Positions 34,900 through 43,342 of a DNA stretch of 64,000 bases are shown piece after piece. Under the pieces are notes generated by a model that ran no database searches, was not told the DNA's origin, and worked only from the letters and a program-made list of their open reading frames with translations. The number at the start of each line of letters is the position of its first letter. The stretch's first letter is position 1. Source of the DNA: Aliivibrio_A kagoshimensis (GTDB lineage: Bacteria > Pseudomonadota > Gammaproteobacteria > Enterobacterales > Vibrionaceae); NCBI RefSeq assembly GCF_050337105.1, contig NZ_JAKJSQ010000006.1:32059-96058 (forward strand), in the 5' to 3' direction. A program made the translations under genes and the position numbers.

Positions 34900-35057
34900 G
34901 TGAGAGCGGAGTCCAAAATTGAGTAAGTTAGAATTATGCCGCTTGAACATGAAAAAGAAAAGCTGAACGAAACTTTATAGAGTTGCTACAATGTCGAACT
35001 GTGATTTATACAGACAACATCTAGCCTCGGAACAACATTTTTTGGAGTAATTGTAGA

Positions 35058-36893
35058 GTGCCTATAAAACAACGCTTTCACGCCCACGGTTGGTTTATTT
35101 TAGTTAATGCATTGCTCGCATTGATGATAGCCACACGATACTTTGCTTTCTTGCCAGAGTTTCCCTCTGACTTTATGGGAGCGACCTTTATTGTTGTCGG
35201 TACCTTCAGTCAAATGGTTCTGCTGGCATTGGTTATTGGATTGATTTCACTGCCCGCCCTCTTTTTTGGTAAGTTACCAAGAAATGTGTTGCAGGCGCTT
35301 ATTGCCTCGATAGGTGTTGGCGCGCTGTTTATTGATACCTTAGTATTTGCTCAGTATCGCTTCCATATTAATGCGGTAGTGCTTGAATTGGTCATGTCTG
35401 GACAAGTGGTGAGTTTTCCTCTGGTCACTTGGTTGACGGTAATTGGCGGCGTATTGCTGCTGGTATTGGCACAATTTTCCCTGATTCGTTGGTTAGAAAA
35501 ACCCGCTGGTATCACTCAGCACCGCTTAGGTCGAAAGTTTGCCTTAGTGACCTTTTTTGCTTTGTTGGCAACCCATGGTATTCATATCTGGGCCGCTGCA
35601 AATGCTTATCAACCAGTGACGATGGTTAAGCGCTATCTACCACTGTTCTATCCGGCAACATCAAACAGCATGATGCGAAAGTATGGTTGGATTGATGAAG
35701 CGGCGATTGAGCGCCAAAAATCGATGAAGTTGAACAGCAAAAGTGATCTTAACTATCCATTGAACCCGCTGCAAACCACCGCGGTTGAGAAACCGATGAA
35801 CATTATGCTGCTAGTGGTCGATTCATGGCGTGCAGATACCTTTAACGCAGAAAACACCCCAAACATGTGGCAGTACGCGCAATCGGGCATGGTGTTTGAC
35901 CGTCATATCGCTTCTGGCAACGCCACGCGTACCGGGATATTCGGCCTGTTTTATGGTATTTCAGGCACCTATTGGCATGGATTCTTAGCCAATAAACAGA
36001 CCCCAGTACTAATGGACCGCTTGCAGGATCTCAACTACGACTTGGGCATTTTTACCGCGGCGCAGCTTAGAAAGCCCGAGTTTAGCCAAACCGTTTTCCG
36101 TAAAGTGCCTGATTTGAGAATTGGCTCTCAAGGCAAGCGACCATCTGATCTCGATAAGAACCTGACCGAAGATTGGTTGGCGTGGTACAGCAATCGAGAT
36201 CAGAGCAAGCCGGCGTTCTCATTCCTATTTTATGATGCGCCGCACGGGTATGACTTCCCGAAAGATTACGCGCATCGCTATGAGCCGATGTTAGATAAAG
36301 TGGATTACTTGAAATTGAATAACGACAGCGATCCAACGCCATTCTTTAATCGCTATAAAACTAGTGTGCACTTTGTTGATAGTGTAGCAAAGCAGGTATT
36401 GGATAAACTGAAAGAGAGCGGCGATCTTGACAATACCTTAGTGATCATTACCGGCGATCACGGCCAAGAGATGAACGACAATAAACTTAACTTCTGGGGA
36501 CACAACAGTAATTTTACAGATGCTCAAGTTAAGGTCCCTTTTGCTATCTTTGGCCCTAAAATCAACAGCGACAGCATGAAGTGGCAAGCTAATGATCTGA
36601 CCAGCCATCAAGATGTGGTGCCAACACTGATGAAAAACTTCTTAGGGGTCACCAGTGATACCGGTGATTACTCAGTAGGTGCAGATCTGCTTGGTAAGCG
36701 TGTTGAGCGTGAATGGATTATGTCCTCCAACTACAGCGGATACGCCATTGTTGAAGAGGCGTCGATTCTAGAGATAGGTGCAACGGGGCAGTATCAGCTG
36801 CTTGATAAAACCAACCGACCACTGAAAGACAAAGAGATTAACTTCCACCACTTGCAACAAGCACTGGAAGAGATCAGTCGTTTTAGTAAGTAA
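35058..36893 (+). CDS. DUF3413 sulfatase-fold inner-membrane protein (YejM/PbgA/LapC-like)
   Basis: The 611-residue protein starts with GTG. Five membrane helices cover residues 12-185, a DUF3413 arrangement, and a periplasmic sulfatase-like domain runs from about 245 (LLVVDSWRADTF, then NATRTGIF with the Thr at the nucleophile site, and ITGDHGQEMND). E. coli YejM (PbgA/LapC) uses the same architecture to sense LPS and control LpxC through LapB. It keeps more of the metal/nucleophile residues than I would expect for a pure sensor, so a phosphotransferase role is also open. It lies inside the LPS core locus. Confidence 0.8.
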   Translation: MPIKQRFHAHGWFILVNALLALMIATRYFAFLPEFPSDFMGATFIVVGTFSQMVLLALVIGLISLPALFFGKLPRNVLQALIASIGVGALFIDTLVFAQYRFHINAVVLELVMSGQVVSFPLVTWLTVIGGVLLLVLAQFSLIRWLEKPAGITQHRLGRKFALVTFFALLATHGIHIWAAANAYQPVTMVKRYLPLFYPATSNSMMRKYGWIDEAAIERQKSMKLNSKSDLNYPLNPLQTTAVEKPMNIMLLVVDSWRADTFNAENTPNMWQYAQSGMVFDRHIASGNATRTGIFGLFYGISGTYWHGFLANKQTPVLMDRLQDLNYDLGIFTAAQLRKPEFSQTVFRKVPDLRIGSQGKRPSDLDKNLTEDWLAWYSNRDQSKPAFSFLFYDAPHGYDFPKDYAHRYEPMLDKVDYLKLNNDSDPTPFFNRYKTSVHFVDSVAKQVLDKLKESGDLDNTLVIITGDHGQEMNDNKLNFWGHNSNFTDAQVKVPFAIFGPKINSDSMKWQANDLTSHQDVVPTLMKNFLGVTSDTGDYSVGADLLGKRVEREWIMSSNYSGYAIVEEASILEIGATGQYQLLDKTNRPLKDKEINFHHLQQALEEISRFSK

Positions 36894-36904
36894 CTGTATT
36901 AAAA

Positions 36905-36942
36905 TCGAAGCCTTGGTTAGTGTTTAGTTAACTGAGGCTTCG
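36905..36942. terminator. Hairpin terminator between convergent DUF3413 and waaL genes
   Basis: A 14-pair stem (CGAAGCCT...AGGCTTCG plus an inner TGGTTA / TAACTG with two G-T pairs) spans the end of waaL. A run of four T follows on the minus strand; the plus-strand tail TTCTTCC is weak. It probably serves waaL mainly. Confidence 0.6.
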
Positions 36943-38304
36943 TTCTTCCAAACCTTTTTCATCCTCATCCCTATTTGAATCACACTCCCCCAAACAGATG
37001 CTGAGCAAGAAGAACACCACAATGGTCTGAAGTTCAATGAAGTTGGTATAGAACATACTCATGATCAAAAAAGCCGCAATCAAGAACAGCCCATAGTTGG
37101 AGAGTGGTGTTCGTTGTGATCTGTATAGTTCGAAGAAAATTTTCAGTATAAGTAGCAAAAATAAGAATGTATAAACCAAGCCATTAGAGCTGATAAGAGT
37201 TAACGTGGCATTATGGTGATCTTTAAATGAAAATTGATTGTTAGTCTTTTTCATCAATTTTTTCGCCATATCGTGCGAGGTTAAATAGGCTTTAAATTCA
37301 TCTTGAATATTATTTAGTCCCAAGCCCGTAAGTAGGAATGACGGTTGTTCTTTGGTTAAGTGTTGCTGAAACAGAAGTGCATGACGCCACATGCCAATTC
37401 TCGCATTATTAGAATCATGAGTATGAAGGTTTCCGATACTCTCAACTCTTTGAATAACAACATCAACTGATTTTGGTGCGAAGATACTCGCTGTTACCAC
37501 TAGAGCCAACATGACTCCGATGGTATAGACAAGCAGTTTACGGTTAAACAGCAAGCAATACAGGGGGACCACAAGGATCAGTGCCACAATAGGCGCCCTC
37601 GAACCATTAAAGATTATTGAGAGGCAAGAGAGCAGTAACAGTAACCCTAAAGCGATTCTGTGTTTTTTCGCTAGCTGTACTTGTGAGAGCAGACAGAGCA
37701 GTAATATAACCAGGTAGGTTAACAGTTCACCCCAGCGTCCAATATCCCAAAAGCTGTCCACTCTCTGGCCTTTCCAAACGTTAAGCTGAAACAGTTTATA
37801 AAAACTAAACAGAACACTGATGGTTACTCCGAGCAGCAGCCACTTAATTGCAATCCTTCTGTTTTCTTCTTTTCTAAAATGATAGATGATCACTGGGAGC
37901 AGCAGTAAAAAAGAGGCTTTTCTAAAAAAGAGCAGAGCACTCTCAGCTCCACCAGGAGAAAGTAAAGAGGTCACCATACCAATCACAAACAGAGCCACAG
38001 AGCATTTAGCAATAGCGTGGTCGTGCAACCAACGCCTAAAACCAACAGAGCTAGCCGTTTTAACAATCAAGAGTAACAGCGTTAAACTGGCCGAAAGGTA
38101 TAATCCAGCTTTTGATGTGTATAAAGAGGCGGAGAAAAAAGCAAAAATGAAACGTTCACACTGCTCTAAGCGAATCTGTTTAATCGAGTGAATCATGGAT
38201 ATTCTTAAGTAAGTAAGTAAGTAAGTAAGTGCTTTATTCGTTAAGAGTGAACTATTTATTACAACCAAAACAAAAATGAATAGTAACAAATCGCGCTTAA
38301 ACAT
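36928..38304 (-). CDS. waaL: O-antigen ligase (WaaL / Wzy_C family) with a tetranucleotide tract near the 5' end
   Basis: WaaL joins undecaprenyl-linked O-antigen to lipid A-core in the periplasm. The 458-residue frame has about 11-12 membrane helices, a large periplasmic loop containing RVESIGNLHTHDSNNARIGMWRHAL, and the ligase motif DHHNATLTLIS with the conserved His. The frame starts at ATG 38304 with AGGAAG close upstream. Codons about 25-33 are made of six TAAG repeats (on the plus strand), giving the odd LTYLLTYL sequence, before a second in-frame ATG at 38196. Most WaaL proteins would begin near the second ATG. A change in repeat number would shift the frame from the first start. Confidence 0.82.
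   Translation of the reverse strand: MFKRDLLLFIFVLVVINSSLLTNKALTYLLTYLRISMIHSIKQIRLEQCERFIFAFFSASLYTSKAGLYLSASLTLLLLIVKTASSVGFRRWLHDHAIAKCSVALFVIGMVTSLLSPGGAESALLFFRKASFLLLLPVIIYHFRKEENRRIAIKWLLLGVTISVLFSFYKLFQLNVWKGQRVDSFWDIGRWGELLTYLVILLLCLLSQVQLAKKHRIALGLLLLLSCLSIIFNGSRAPIVALILVVPLYCLLFNRKLLVYTIGVMLALVVTASIFAPKSVDVVIQRVESIGNLHTHDSNNARIGMWRHALLFQQHLTKEQPSFLLTGLGLNNIQDEFKAYLTSHDMAKKLMKKTNNQFSFKDHHNATLTLISSNGLVYTFLFLLLILKIFFELYRSQRTPLSNYGLFLIAAFLIMSMFYTNFIELQTIVVFFLLSICLGECDSNRDEDEKGLEERSLS
38206..38229. repeat. (TAAG)6 tetranucleotide repeat inside the 5' end of waaL
   Basis: Six perfect TAAG units, followed by a further T, lie within the longest waaL frame, ten bases ahead of the in-frame internal ATG at 38196. 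Since the unit is not a multiple of three, gain or loss of one copy shifts the frame, as in phase-variable contingency loci. Confidence 0.9.
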
Positions 38305-38364
38305 TCTTCCTGAACGTGAAAAAGTTTATAATCATTGAGAGATGAAACATTTGGATGATGTGAA

Positions 38365-39429
38365 ATGAAAATTTTAGTTACAGGCGGTGCGGGCTTTATT
38401 GGTTCTGCCGTAGTGAGACATGTGATAAACAGTACGGCAAATAGTGTGGTTAATGTCGATAAATTGACCTATGCAGGCAATCTGGATTCATTAAGCGATG
38501 TCTGCAATCATGAGCGCTATGCATTTGAGCAAGTAGATATTTGTGATAGCCAAGAGCTACAACGCGTATTTTCTGAGCATCAGCCAGATGTTGTGATGCA
38601 TTTGGCAGCGGAAAGCCATGTGGATCGCTCTATTGATGGGCCGGCAGCATTTATTGAAACCAATATTGTCGGCACGTATACCTTGCTTGAAGCGACTCGC
38701 GCTTACTGGAACAGCTTAGAACCAACTAAAAAGGAAGCTTTTCGTTTTCATCATATATCCACCGATGAAGTGTACGGCGATCTTGAAGGCACTACCGATC
38801 TGTTTACTGAACAAACTTCTTATGATCCAAGTAGCCCCTATTCGGCATCCAAAGCATCATCCGATCATTTGGTGCGCGCGTGGCAACGTACCTACGGGCT
38901 TCCAGTCTTAGTCACTAACTGCTCAAATAACTATGGGCCATACCACTTTCCTGAAAAGCTAATCCCCTTGATGATTCTCAATGCCTTAGAGGGTAAATCG
39001 CTGCCGGTATATGGTGACGGCATGCAGATTCGCGACTGGCTCTATGTCGAAGATCACGCCAGAGCACTGTATAAAGTGGTCACCGAGGGTACGGTTGGCG
39101 AAACCTATAATATTGGTGGCCATAACGAAAAAGCCAATATTGAGGTGGTTAAGGTTATCTGTGAACTGTTAGAGGAGTTAGTACCCAATAAACCGGTTGG
39201 TATAGAACATTATCAAGAGTTGATTACCTATGTGACTGATCGTCCTGGTCACGATGTTCGATACGCGATTGACGCTTCCAAAATTGAACGGGAGTTAGGT
39301 TGGACACCAAAAGAGACCTTTGAGTCTGGTATTAGACATACCGTAGAGTGGTATCTAAATAACAAGCAGTGGTGGAGCAGAGTACTTGATGGTTCTTACA
39401 GTCGAGAACGATTAGGAGAGGGAGAGTAG
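38365..39429 (+). CDS. rmlB: dTDP-glucose 4,6-dehydratase RmlB
   Basis: RmlB is the second enzyme of dTDP-L-rhamnose synthesis. The 354-residue SDR protein has the NAD-binding GGAGFIGSAVVRH, the catalytic region STDEVYGDL, and YSASKASSDH containing the Tyr-X3-Lys pair. It is the first gene of rmlBADC, divergent from waaL over 60 bp, so transcription of ligase and rhamnose genes starts from one short region. It ends one base before rmlA. Confidence 0.97.
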   Translation: MKILVTGGAGFIGSAVVRHVINSTANSVVNVDKLTYAGNLDSLSDVCNHERYAFEQVDICDSQELQRVFSEHQPDVVMHLAAESHVDRSIDGPAAFIETNIVGTYTLLEATRAYWNSLEPTKKEAFRFHHISTDEVYGDLEGTTDLFTEQTSYDPSSPYSASKASSDHLVRAWQRTYGLPVLVTNCSNNYGPYHFPEKLIPLMILNALEGKSLPVYGDGMQIRDWLYVEDHARALYKVVTEGTVGETYNIGGHNEKANIEVVKVICELLEELVPNKPVGIEHYQELITYVTDRPGHDVRYAIDASKIERELGWTPKETFESGIRHTVEWYLNNKQWWSRVLDGSYSRERLGEGE

Positions 39430-39430
39430 T

Positions 39431-40300
39431 ATGAAAGGTATTATTCTTGCTGGTGGATCTGGTACGCGCCTCTATCCGCTCACTCGCGGTGTCTCTAAAC
39501 AGCTGTTACCTGTCTACGATAAACCGATGATCTACTATCCGCTCTCTGTGCTGATGTTGGCAGGTATCCGTGACATATTGATTATCACAACACCAGAAGA
39601 CAGTGAGAATTTCAAACGTCTGCTAGGTGACGGCAGTGACTTTGGCATTAGCTTGCAATATGCGATTCAAGAGAGCCCGGATGGCTTAGCACAAGCGTTT
39701 ATTATTGGTGAAGAGTTTATCAATAACCAGAGTTGCTGTTTGGTGTTGGGGGATAATATCTTTTACGGCCAATCTTTCTCCAAAACCTTAGTCAATGCAG
39801 CAACTCGTGAAACCGGGGCGACGGTTTTCGGTTATCAAGTCAAAGACCCGGAACGCTTTGGTGTGGTCGAGTTTGATGACAATATGAAAGCACTCTCTAT
39901 CGAAGAGAAACCGTTAACGCCGAAATCCAACTATGCGGTTACTGGACTCTACTTCTATGACAGTCGAGTGGTAGAGTTTGCCAAAAAAGTGAAACCTTCT
40001 GAGAGAGGGGAGCTAGAAATAACCAGCATTAATCAAATGTACTTAGAGGATGGCTCTCTGAATGTAGAGTTATTAGGTCGTGGTTTTGCTTGGTTAGATA
40101 CGGGCACTCATGAGAGCTTGCATGAGGCCTCCTCTTTTGTGCAGACCATAGAGAATGTGCAGGGGCTAAAAGTGGCTTGCTTAGAAGAGATTGCTTGGCG
40201 TTTTGGCTGGTTAAGTGACAGTGAGTTGAAGCAAAAAGCAGAGCCAATGCTAAAAAATGAGTATGGCCGTTATCTTTTTGATCTCGTAGAGAAGAAATAG
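39431..40300 (+). CDS. rmlA: Glucose-1-phosphate thymidylyltransferase RmlA
   Basis: RmlA condenses glucose-1-phosphate and dTTP to dTDP-glucose. The 289 residues begin MKGIILAGGSGTRLYPLTRGVSKQ, the nucleotidyltransferase signature, with GDNIFYGQ and FAWLDTGTHESL further on. It is the second gene of the rhamnose operon, with one-base gaps to rmlB and rmlD. Confidence 0.97.
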   Translation: MKGIILAGGSGTRLYPLTRGVSKQLLPVYDKPMIYYPLSVLMLAGIRDILIITTPEDSENFKRLLGDGSDFGISLQYAIQESPDGLAQAFIIGEEFINNQSCCLVLGDNIFYGQSFSKTLVNAATRETGATVFGYQVKDPERFGVVEFDDNMKALSIEEKPLTPKSNYAVTGLYFYDSRVVEFAKKVKPSERGELEITSINQMYLEDGSLNVELLGRGFAWLDTGTHESLHEASSFVQTIENVQGLKVACLEEIAWRFGWLSDSELKQKAEPMLKNEYGRYLFDLVEKK

Positions 40301-40301
40301 A

Positions 40302-41174
40302 ATGAAAATTCTGGTTACAGGGTGTAATGGACAAGTAGGCACCAGTTTAGTAAACAAACTAACTGGAGTTGTTGAACTGTTAGCGGTAGACCGGGAGTCG
40401 TTAGACATTACTGATGAGCATGCAGTTGAACTTTTAGTGACAAAATTCAACCCTAATATCATCATTAATGCAGCGGCCTATACTGCTGTAGACAAGGCAG
40501 AAAGTGAGAGTGGATTAGCTTTTTCAATAAATAGCGATGGCCCTAAATATTTAGCAAAAGCGGCTCATAAAACAGGTGCTGCGCTGTTACATATATCGAC
40601 GGATTATGTCTTTTCAGGTGACAAAATAGGGGAGTACAGCGAAACTGACAAAACGGCTCCACAATCTGTTTATGGCCAAAGTAAATTAGCGGGTGAAAAC
40701 GCGGTCATAGAAAATTGCGACAAGCATATTATTTTACGTACCGCTTGGGTATTCTCCGAATATGGCAATAACTTTGTCAAAACCATGCTCAGATTAGGTC
40801 GAGATAGGGAAGCGCTGTCGATCGTGGGTGATCAATATGGCGGTCCAACCTATGCAGGTGATATTGCCACTGCGCTTATAAAGATTGCCCAGGCTATTCA
40901 GGAAAAACAACAGGTCAATTGGGGCATTTATCACTTCTCAGGCTTGCCACACGTCTCTTGGTTTGAGTTTGCTGCTGATATCTTCAACCAAGCAGCAGAG
41001 CATAAGGTAGTTAATAAAGCGCCAACACTAAGTAATATCCCAACTTCTGATTACCCTACGCCAGCGACTAGACCTGTGAATTCGAAACTGAATTGCAGTA
41101 AAATATCTCGAGAATTTACCATTGAAGCAAGCGATTGGCAGCAAGCGCTCAATCAAATCCAAGACTATAAGTGA
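40302..41174 (+). CDS. rmlD: dTDP-4-dehydrorhamnose reductase RmlD
   Basis: RmlD carries out the final NADPH-dependent reduction to dTDP-L-rhamnose. The 290-residue protein has MKILVTGCNGQVGTSL (cofactor site), STDYVFSGD and YGQSKLAGE (Tyr-X3-Lys) and the C-terminal TPATRPVNSKLNC of the family. It overlaps the possible GTG start of rmlC. Codon use becomes slightly more AT-rich than in rmlB and rmlA. Confidence 0.96.
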   Translation: MKILVTGCNGQVGTSLVNKLTGVVELLAVDRESLDITDEHAVELLVTKFNPNIIINAAAYTAVDKAESESGLAFSINSDGPKYLAKAAHKTGAALLHISTDYVFSGDKIGEYSETDKTAPQSVYGQSKLAGENAVIENCDKHIILRTAWVFSEYGNNFVKTMLRLGRDREALSIVGDQYGGPTYAGDIATALIKIAQAIQEKQQVNWGIYHFSGLPHVSWFEFAADIFNQAAEHKVVNKAPTLSNIPTSDYPTPATRPVNSKLNCSKISREFTIEASDWQQALNQIQDYK

Positions 41175-41179
41175 ACAAT

Positions 41180-41728
41180 ATGAAAATCATTGATACCAAA
41201 ATACCCGATGTAAAAATTATTGAACCCAAAGTATTTGGTGATGAGCGTGGTTTTTTTATGGAGACATGGAGCCAAAATCAGTTTGAACAGTTAGTTACGG
41301 GGAAGCCAACATCCTTTGTTCAAGATAACCACTCGAAGTCCAAAAAAGGGATTCTGCGCGGGTTGCATTACCAAACTGAAAATACGCAAGGTAAGTTAGT
41401 GCGTGTTATCTCTGGTGAAGTGTTTGATGTGGCCGTTGATATCAGGAAAGGGTCGCCGACTTTTGGTCAGTGGGTTGGTGAATTTCTATCTGCCGAAAAC
41501 AAGCGTCAACTTTGGGTGCCGGAAGGGTTTGCACATGGCTTCTATGTGACCAGTGATGAAGCTGAATTTGTCTATAAGTGTACTGATTACTATAATCCGC
41601 AAGCGGAACACTCTATTGCATGGAATGATCCCGAGATTGGGATAGAGTGGCCGTTAAGTGATGAGCCGATGTTATCGGATAAAGATCGTCAAGCATTAAA
41701 GTTGAGTGAGTTGAAAGTATTATTATAA
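41180..41728 (+). CDS. rmlC: dTDP-4-dehydrorhamnose 3,5-epimerase RmlC
   Basis: RmlC epimerises the 4-keto-6-deoxy sugar at C3 and C5. The 182-residue cupin shows VFGDERGFFMETW, the catalytic His in GILRGLHYQ and the C-terminal IGIEWPLSDEPMLSDKD. The frame also allows a GTG at 41171 overlapping the rmlD stop; the ATG at 41180 gives the usual N-terminus. This completes the pathway, so rhamnose or a derived sugar should be present in the LPS. Confidence 0.95.
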   Translation: MKIIDTKIPDVKIIEPKVFGDERGFFMETWSQNQFEQLVTGKPTSFVQDNHSKSKKGILRGLHYQTENTQGKLVRVISGEVFDVAVDIRKGSPTFGQWVGEFLSAENKRQLWVPEGFAHGFYVTSDEAEFVYKCTDYYNPQAEHSIAWNDPEIGIEWPLSDEPMLSDKDRQALKLSELKVLL

Positions 41729-41767
41729 TCGTTCCACGTAGTTCGCATAGATAATTTGAGTATAGTG

Positions 41768-42454
41768 ATGAAAAATGAATTTAATAAAATAGATCTCTTT
41801 CTTCTTAATATTTGTGGTAAATATATTTCAAAAAGAGAACATGGTGAGAGGATTTTTCATCCTATTAAGTCAATAGCTTATTTCGCTTTGATATACCTAA
41901 GAGGACATAAAAAGGATGATCTCCATCGGTATATAAGTTCCAAATTTTGTGGCTTTTCTGTAGGTAAATCCACTATTGGCTATAAGGCTTTTTGGAGTGT
42001 CAGAATGAATGGTGCGAAGTTGTTAAAATCCGTTGGCTCTTTCTCATCTATAGCTCCGCATGTTGTTATTGTTGCAGGTAACCACCCTATTCATTTTAAA
42101 TCCACAAGCTCGATTCTTTATAGTAAAAATAGAGGGTTTATACCTGAAAGCAAGCAAATTCCTGAACAGTTAAGTGACGTAATTATTGGGAATGATGTGT
42201 GGATTGGCTCAAATGTAACAATTCTTCCTGGGGTAAATATTGCTGATGGTTCGATTGTTGCGGCAGGCTCTGTAGTTAACCGTGACGTCCCACCATACGC
42301 CATTGTCGCAGGAGTCCCTGCTAAAGTGATAAAGTACAGGTTTGATAGCAATACGATCAACCAACTGTTAGAAGAGAAATGGTGGAACTGGTCAGATGAA
42401 AAAATAAAAGAAAAAATCAGCACTATGTATAACGAATCTGATTTTTTTAACTGA
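41768..42454 (+). CDS. Left-handed beta-helix acetyltransferase (CatB/xenobiotic acyltransferase type)
   Basis: The 228-residue protein has hexapeptide repeats (VIIGNDVWIGSNVTILPGVNIADGSIVAAGSVV and the ending PPYAIVAGVPAKVIKYRF), the hallmark of trimeric acetyl-CoA-dependent O- or N-acetyltransferases. The His in VAGNHPIHF is the likely catalytic residue. Position after rmlC suggests an acetyl group on an LPS sugar. The start ATG at 41768 is preceded only by weak ribosome-binding sequence, and TTG or GTG codons lie just upstream. The gene is noticeably AT-rich, suggesting separate acquisition. Confidence 0.82.
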   Translation: MKNEFNKIDLFLLNICGKYISKREHGERIFHPIKSIAYFALIYLRGHKKDDLHRYISSKFCGFSVGKSTIGYKAFWSVRMNGAKLLKSVGSFSSIAPHVVIVAGNHPIHFKSTSSILYSKNRGFIPESKQIPEQLSDVIIGNDVWIGSNVTILPGVNIADGSIVAAGSVVNRDVPPYAIVAGVPAKVIKYRFDSNTINQLLEEKWWNWSDEKIKEKISTMYNESDFFN

Positions 42455-42500
42455 TCAAGTCAAAAAGGTCACTTTGTACGATGTCGAGCTATTTCCAATA

Positions 42501-43334
42501 CTATTTTTCATAACAATCACTATAAGGAATTATATTAAAAGGCAGTTTTGATATTGGCGAACAGTTAAAGATACCAATAGAGCTATCTTGAAACAAATTG
42601 GCGGCATTGCTCATAAAGGGAAGGATTTTCTCGTTATAGTCATTAAGTAGCCCGCACTTTTGCATGTTCTGGTTATTCTCATAAAAACGAGGCTCTTTAG
42701 CATTTGATATATCTAAACCAAGCAAACAGACACGCTTCGGGTTTAGATGAAAAGCGACCTGCACGGCAATAGCCATAACAGTGCCACCATCTACGACTCC
42801 ATCATCTAGGTTATCAGTAAACTGAGTCTCTTCTGAAAATTGATCGATATTAAATAGATAGATATCATTATTTTCAATAATAGAGAGGTCTCGTTCAGCA
42901 ATCGCGCATAACGCCCCCAAACTGACAATCAATTTTGTCCTTTCTGAGTAAGATTGTAGAAGGTCAAAACGCTTGTAAACAAAAGTGGCATCCATAACGA
43001 CATGAGCAAAAACGGGCAGGTTTTGCTCTGTCGCGATGCTGATTGCTCCGTTGAGGAAGATATTACTATGATTGTGTAGCTTATTCATATCCAGATTTTT
43101 AACACTGGGGCCTGAGCCTATAATATTAACCGTGGATTCTTTGGTTACATCTAATGACATGTCGGAGAAGCGTTGGATATTCAGAGGCTTTCTTCTAAAC
43201 AAGACTTTTTTTCCAGTGACCTTGATATCAGGCCAGTAATCAATTTTATACCAATCTGACTCTTTATGAGTGAGCTTGATAAACTTCTTAATGGCTCTTC
43301 TTCTGAGTTGAACAAAATAGTAGTGATGAGACAT
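42501..43334 (-). CDS. Putative LPS core transferase, WaaZ/DUF115-like
   Basis: The 277-residue protein starts at ATG 43334 (AGGA six bases before). A central nucleotide-binding-like segment VNIIGSGPSVKNLDMNKL followed by IFLNGAISIA and VVMDATFVYKRFDLL resembles WaaZ, which adds a third Kdo in enteric LPS, and DUF115/MptE-type proteins. I could not confirm the match. It lies eight bases after waaA on the same strand, so a late step of inner-core assembly is likely. AT-rich and convergent with the acetyltransferase gene. Confidence 0.6.
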   Translation of the reverse strand: MSHHYYFVQLRRRAIKKFIKLTHKESDWYKIDYWPDIKVTGKKVLFRRKPLNIQRFSDMSLDVTKESTVNIIGSGPSVKNLDMNKLHNHSNIFLNGAISIATEQNLPVFAHVVMDATFVYKRFDLLQSYSERTKLIVSLGALCAIAERDLSIIENNDIYLFNIDQFSEETQFTDNLDDGVVDGGTVMAIAVQVAFHLNPKRVCLLGLDISNAKEPRFYENNQNMQKCGLLNDYNEKILPFMSNAANLFQDSSIGIFNCSPISKLPFNIIPYSDCYEK

Positions 43335-43342
43335 ATTCAATC

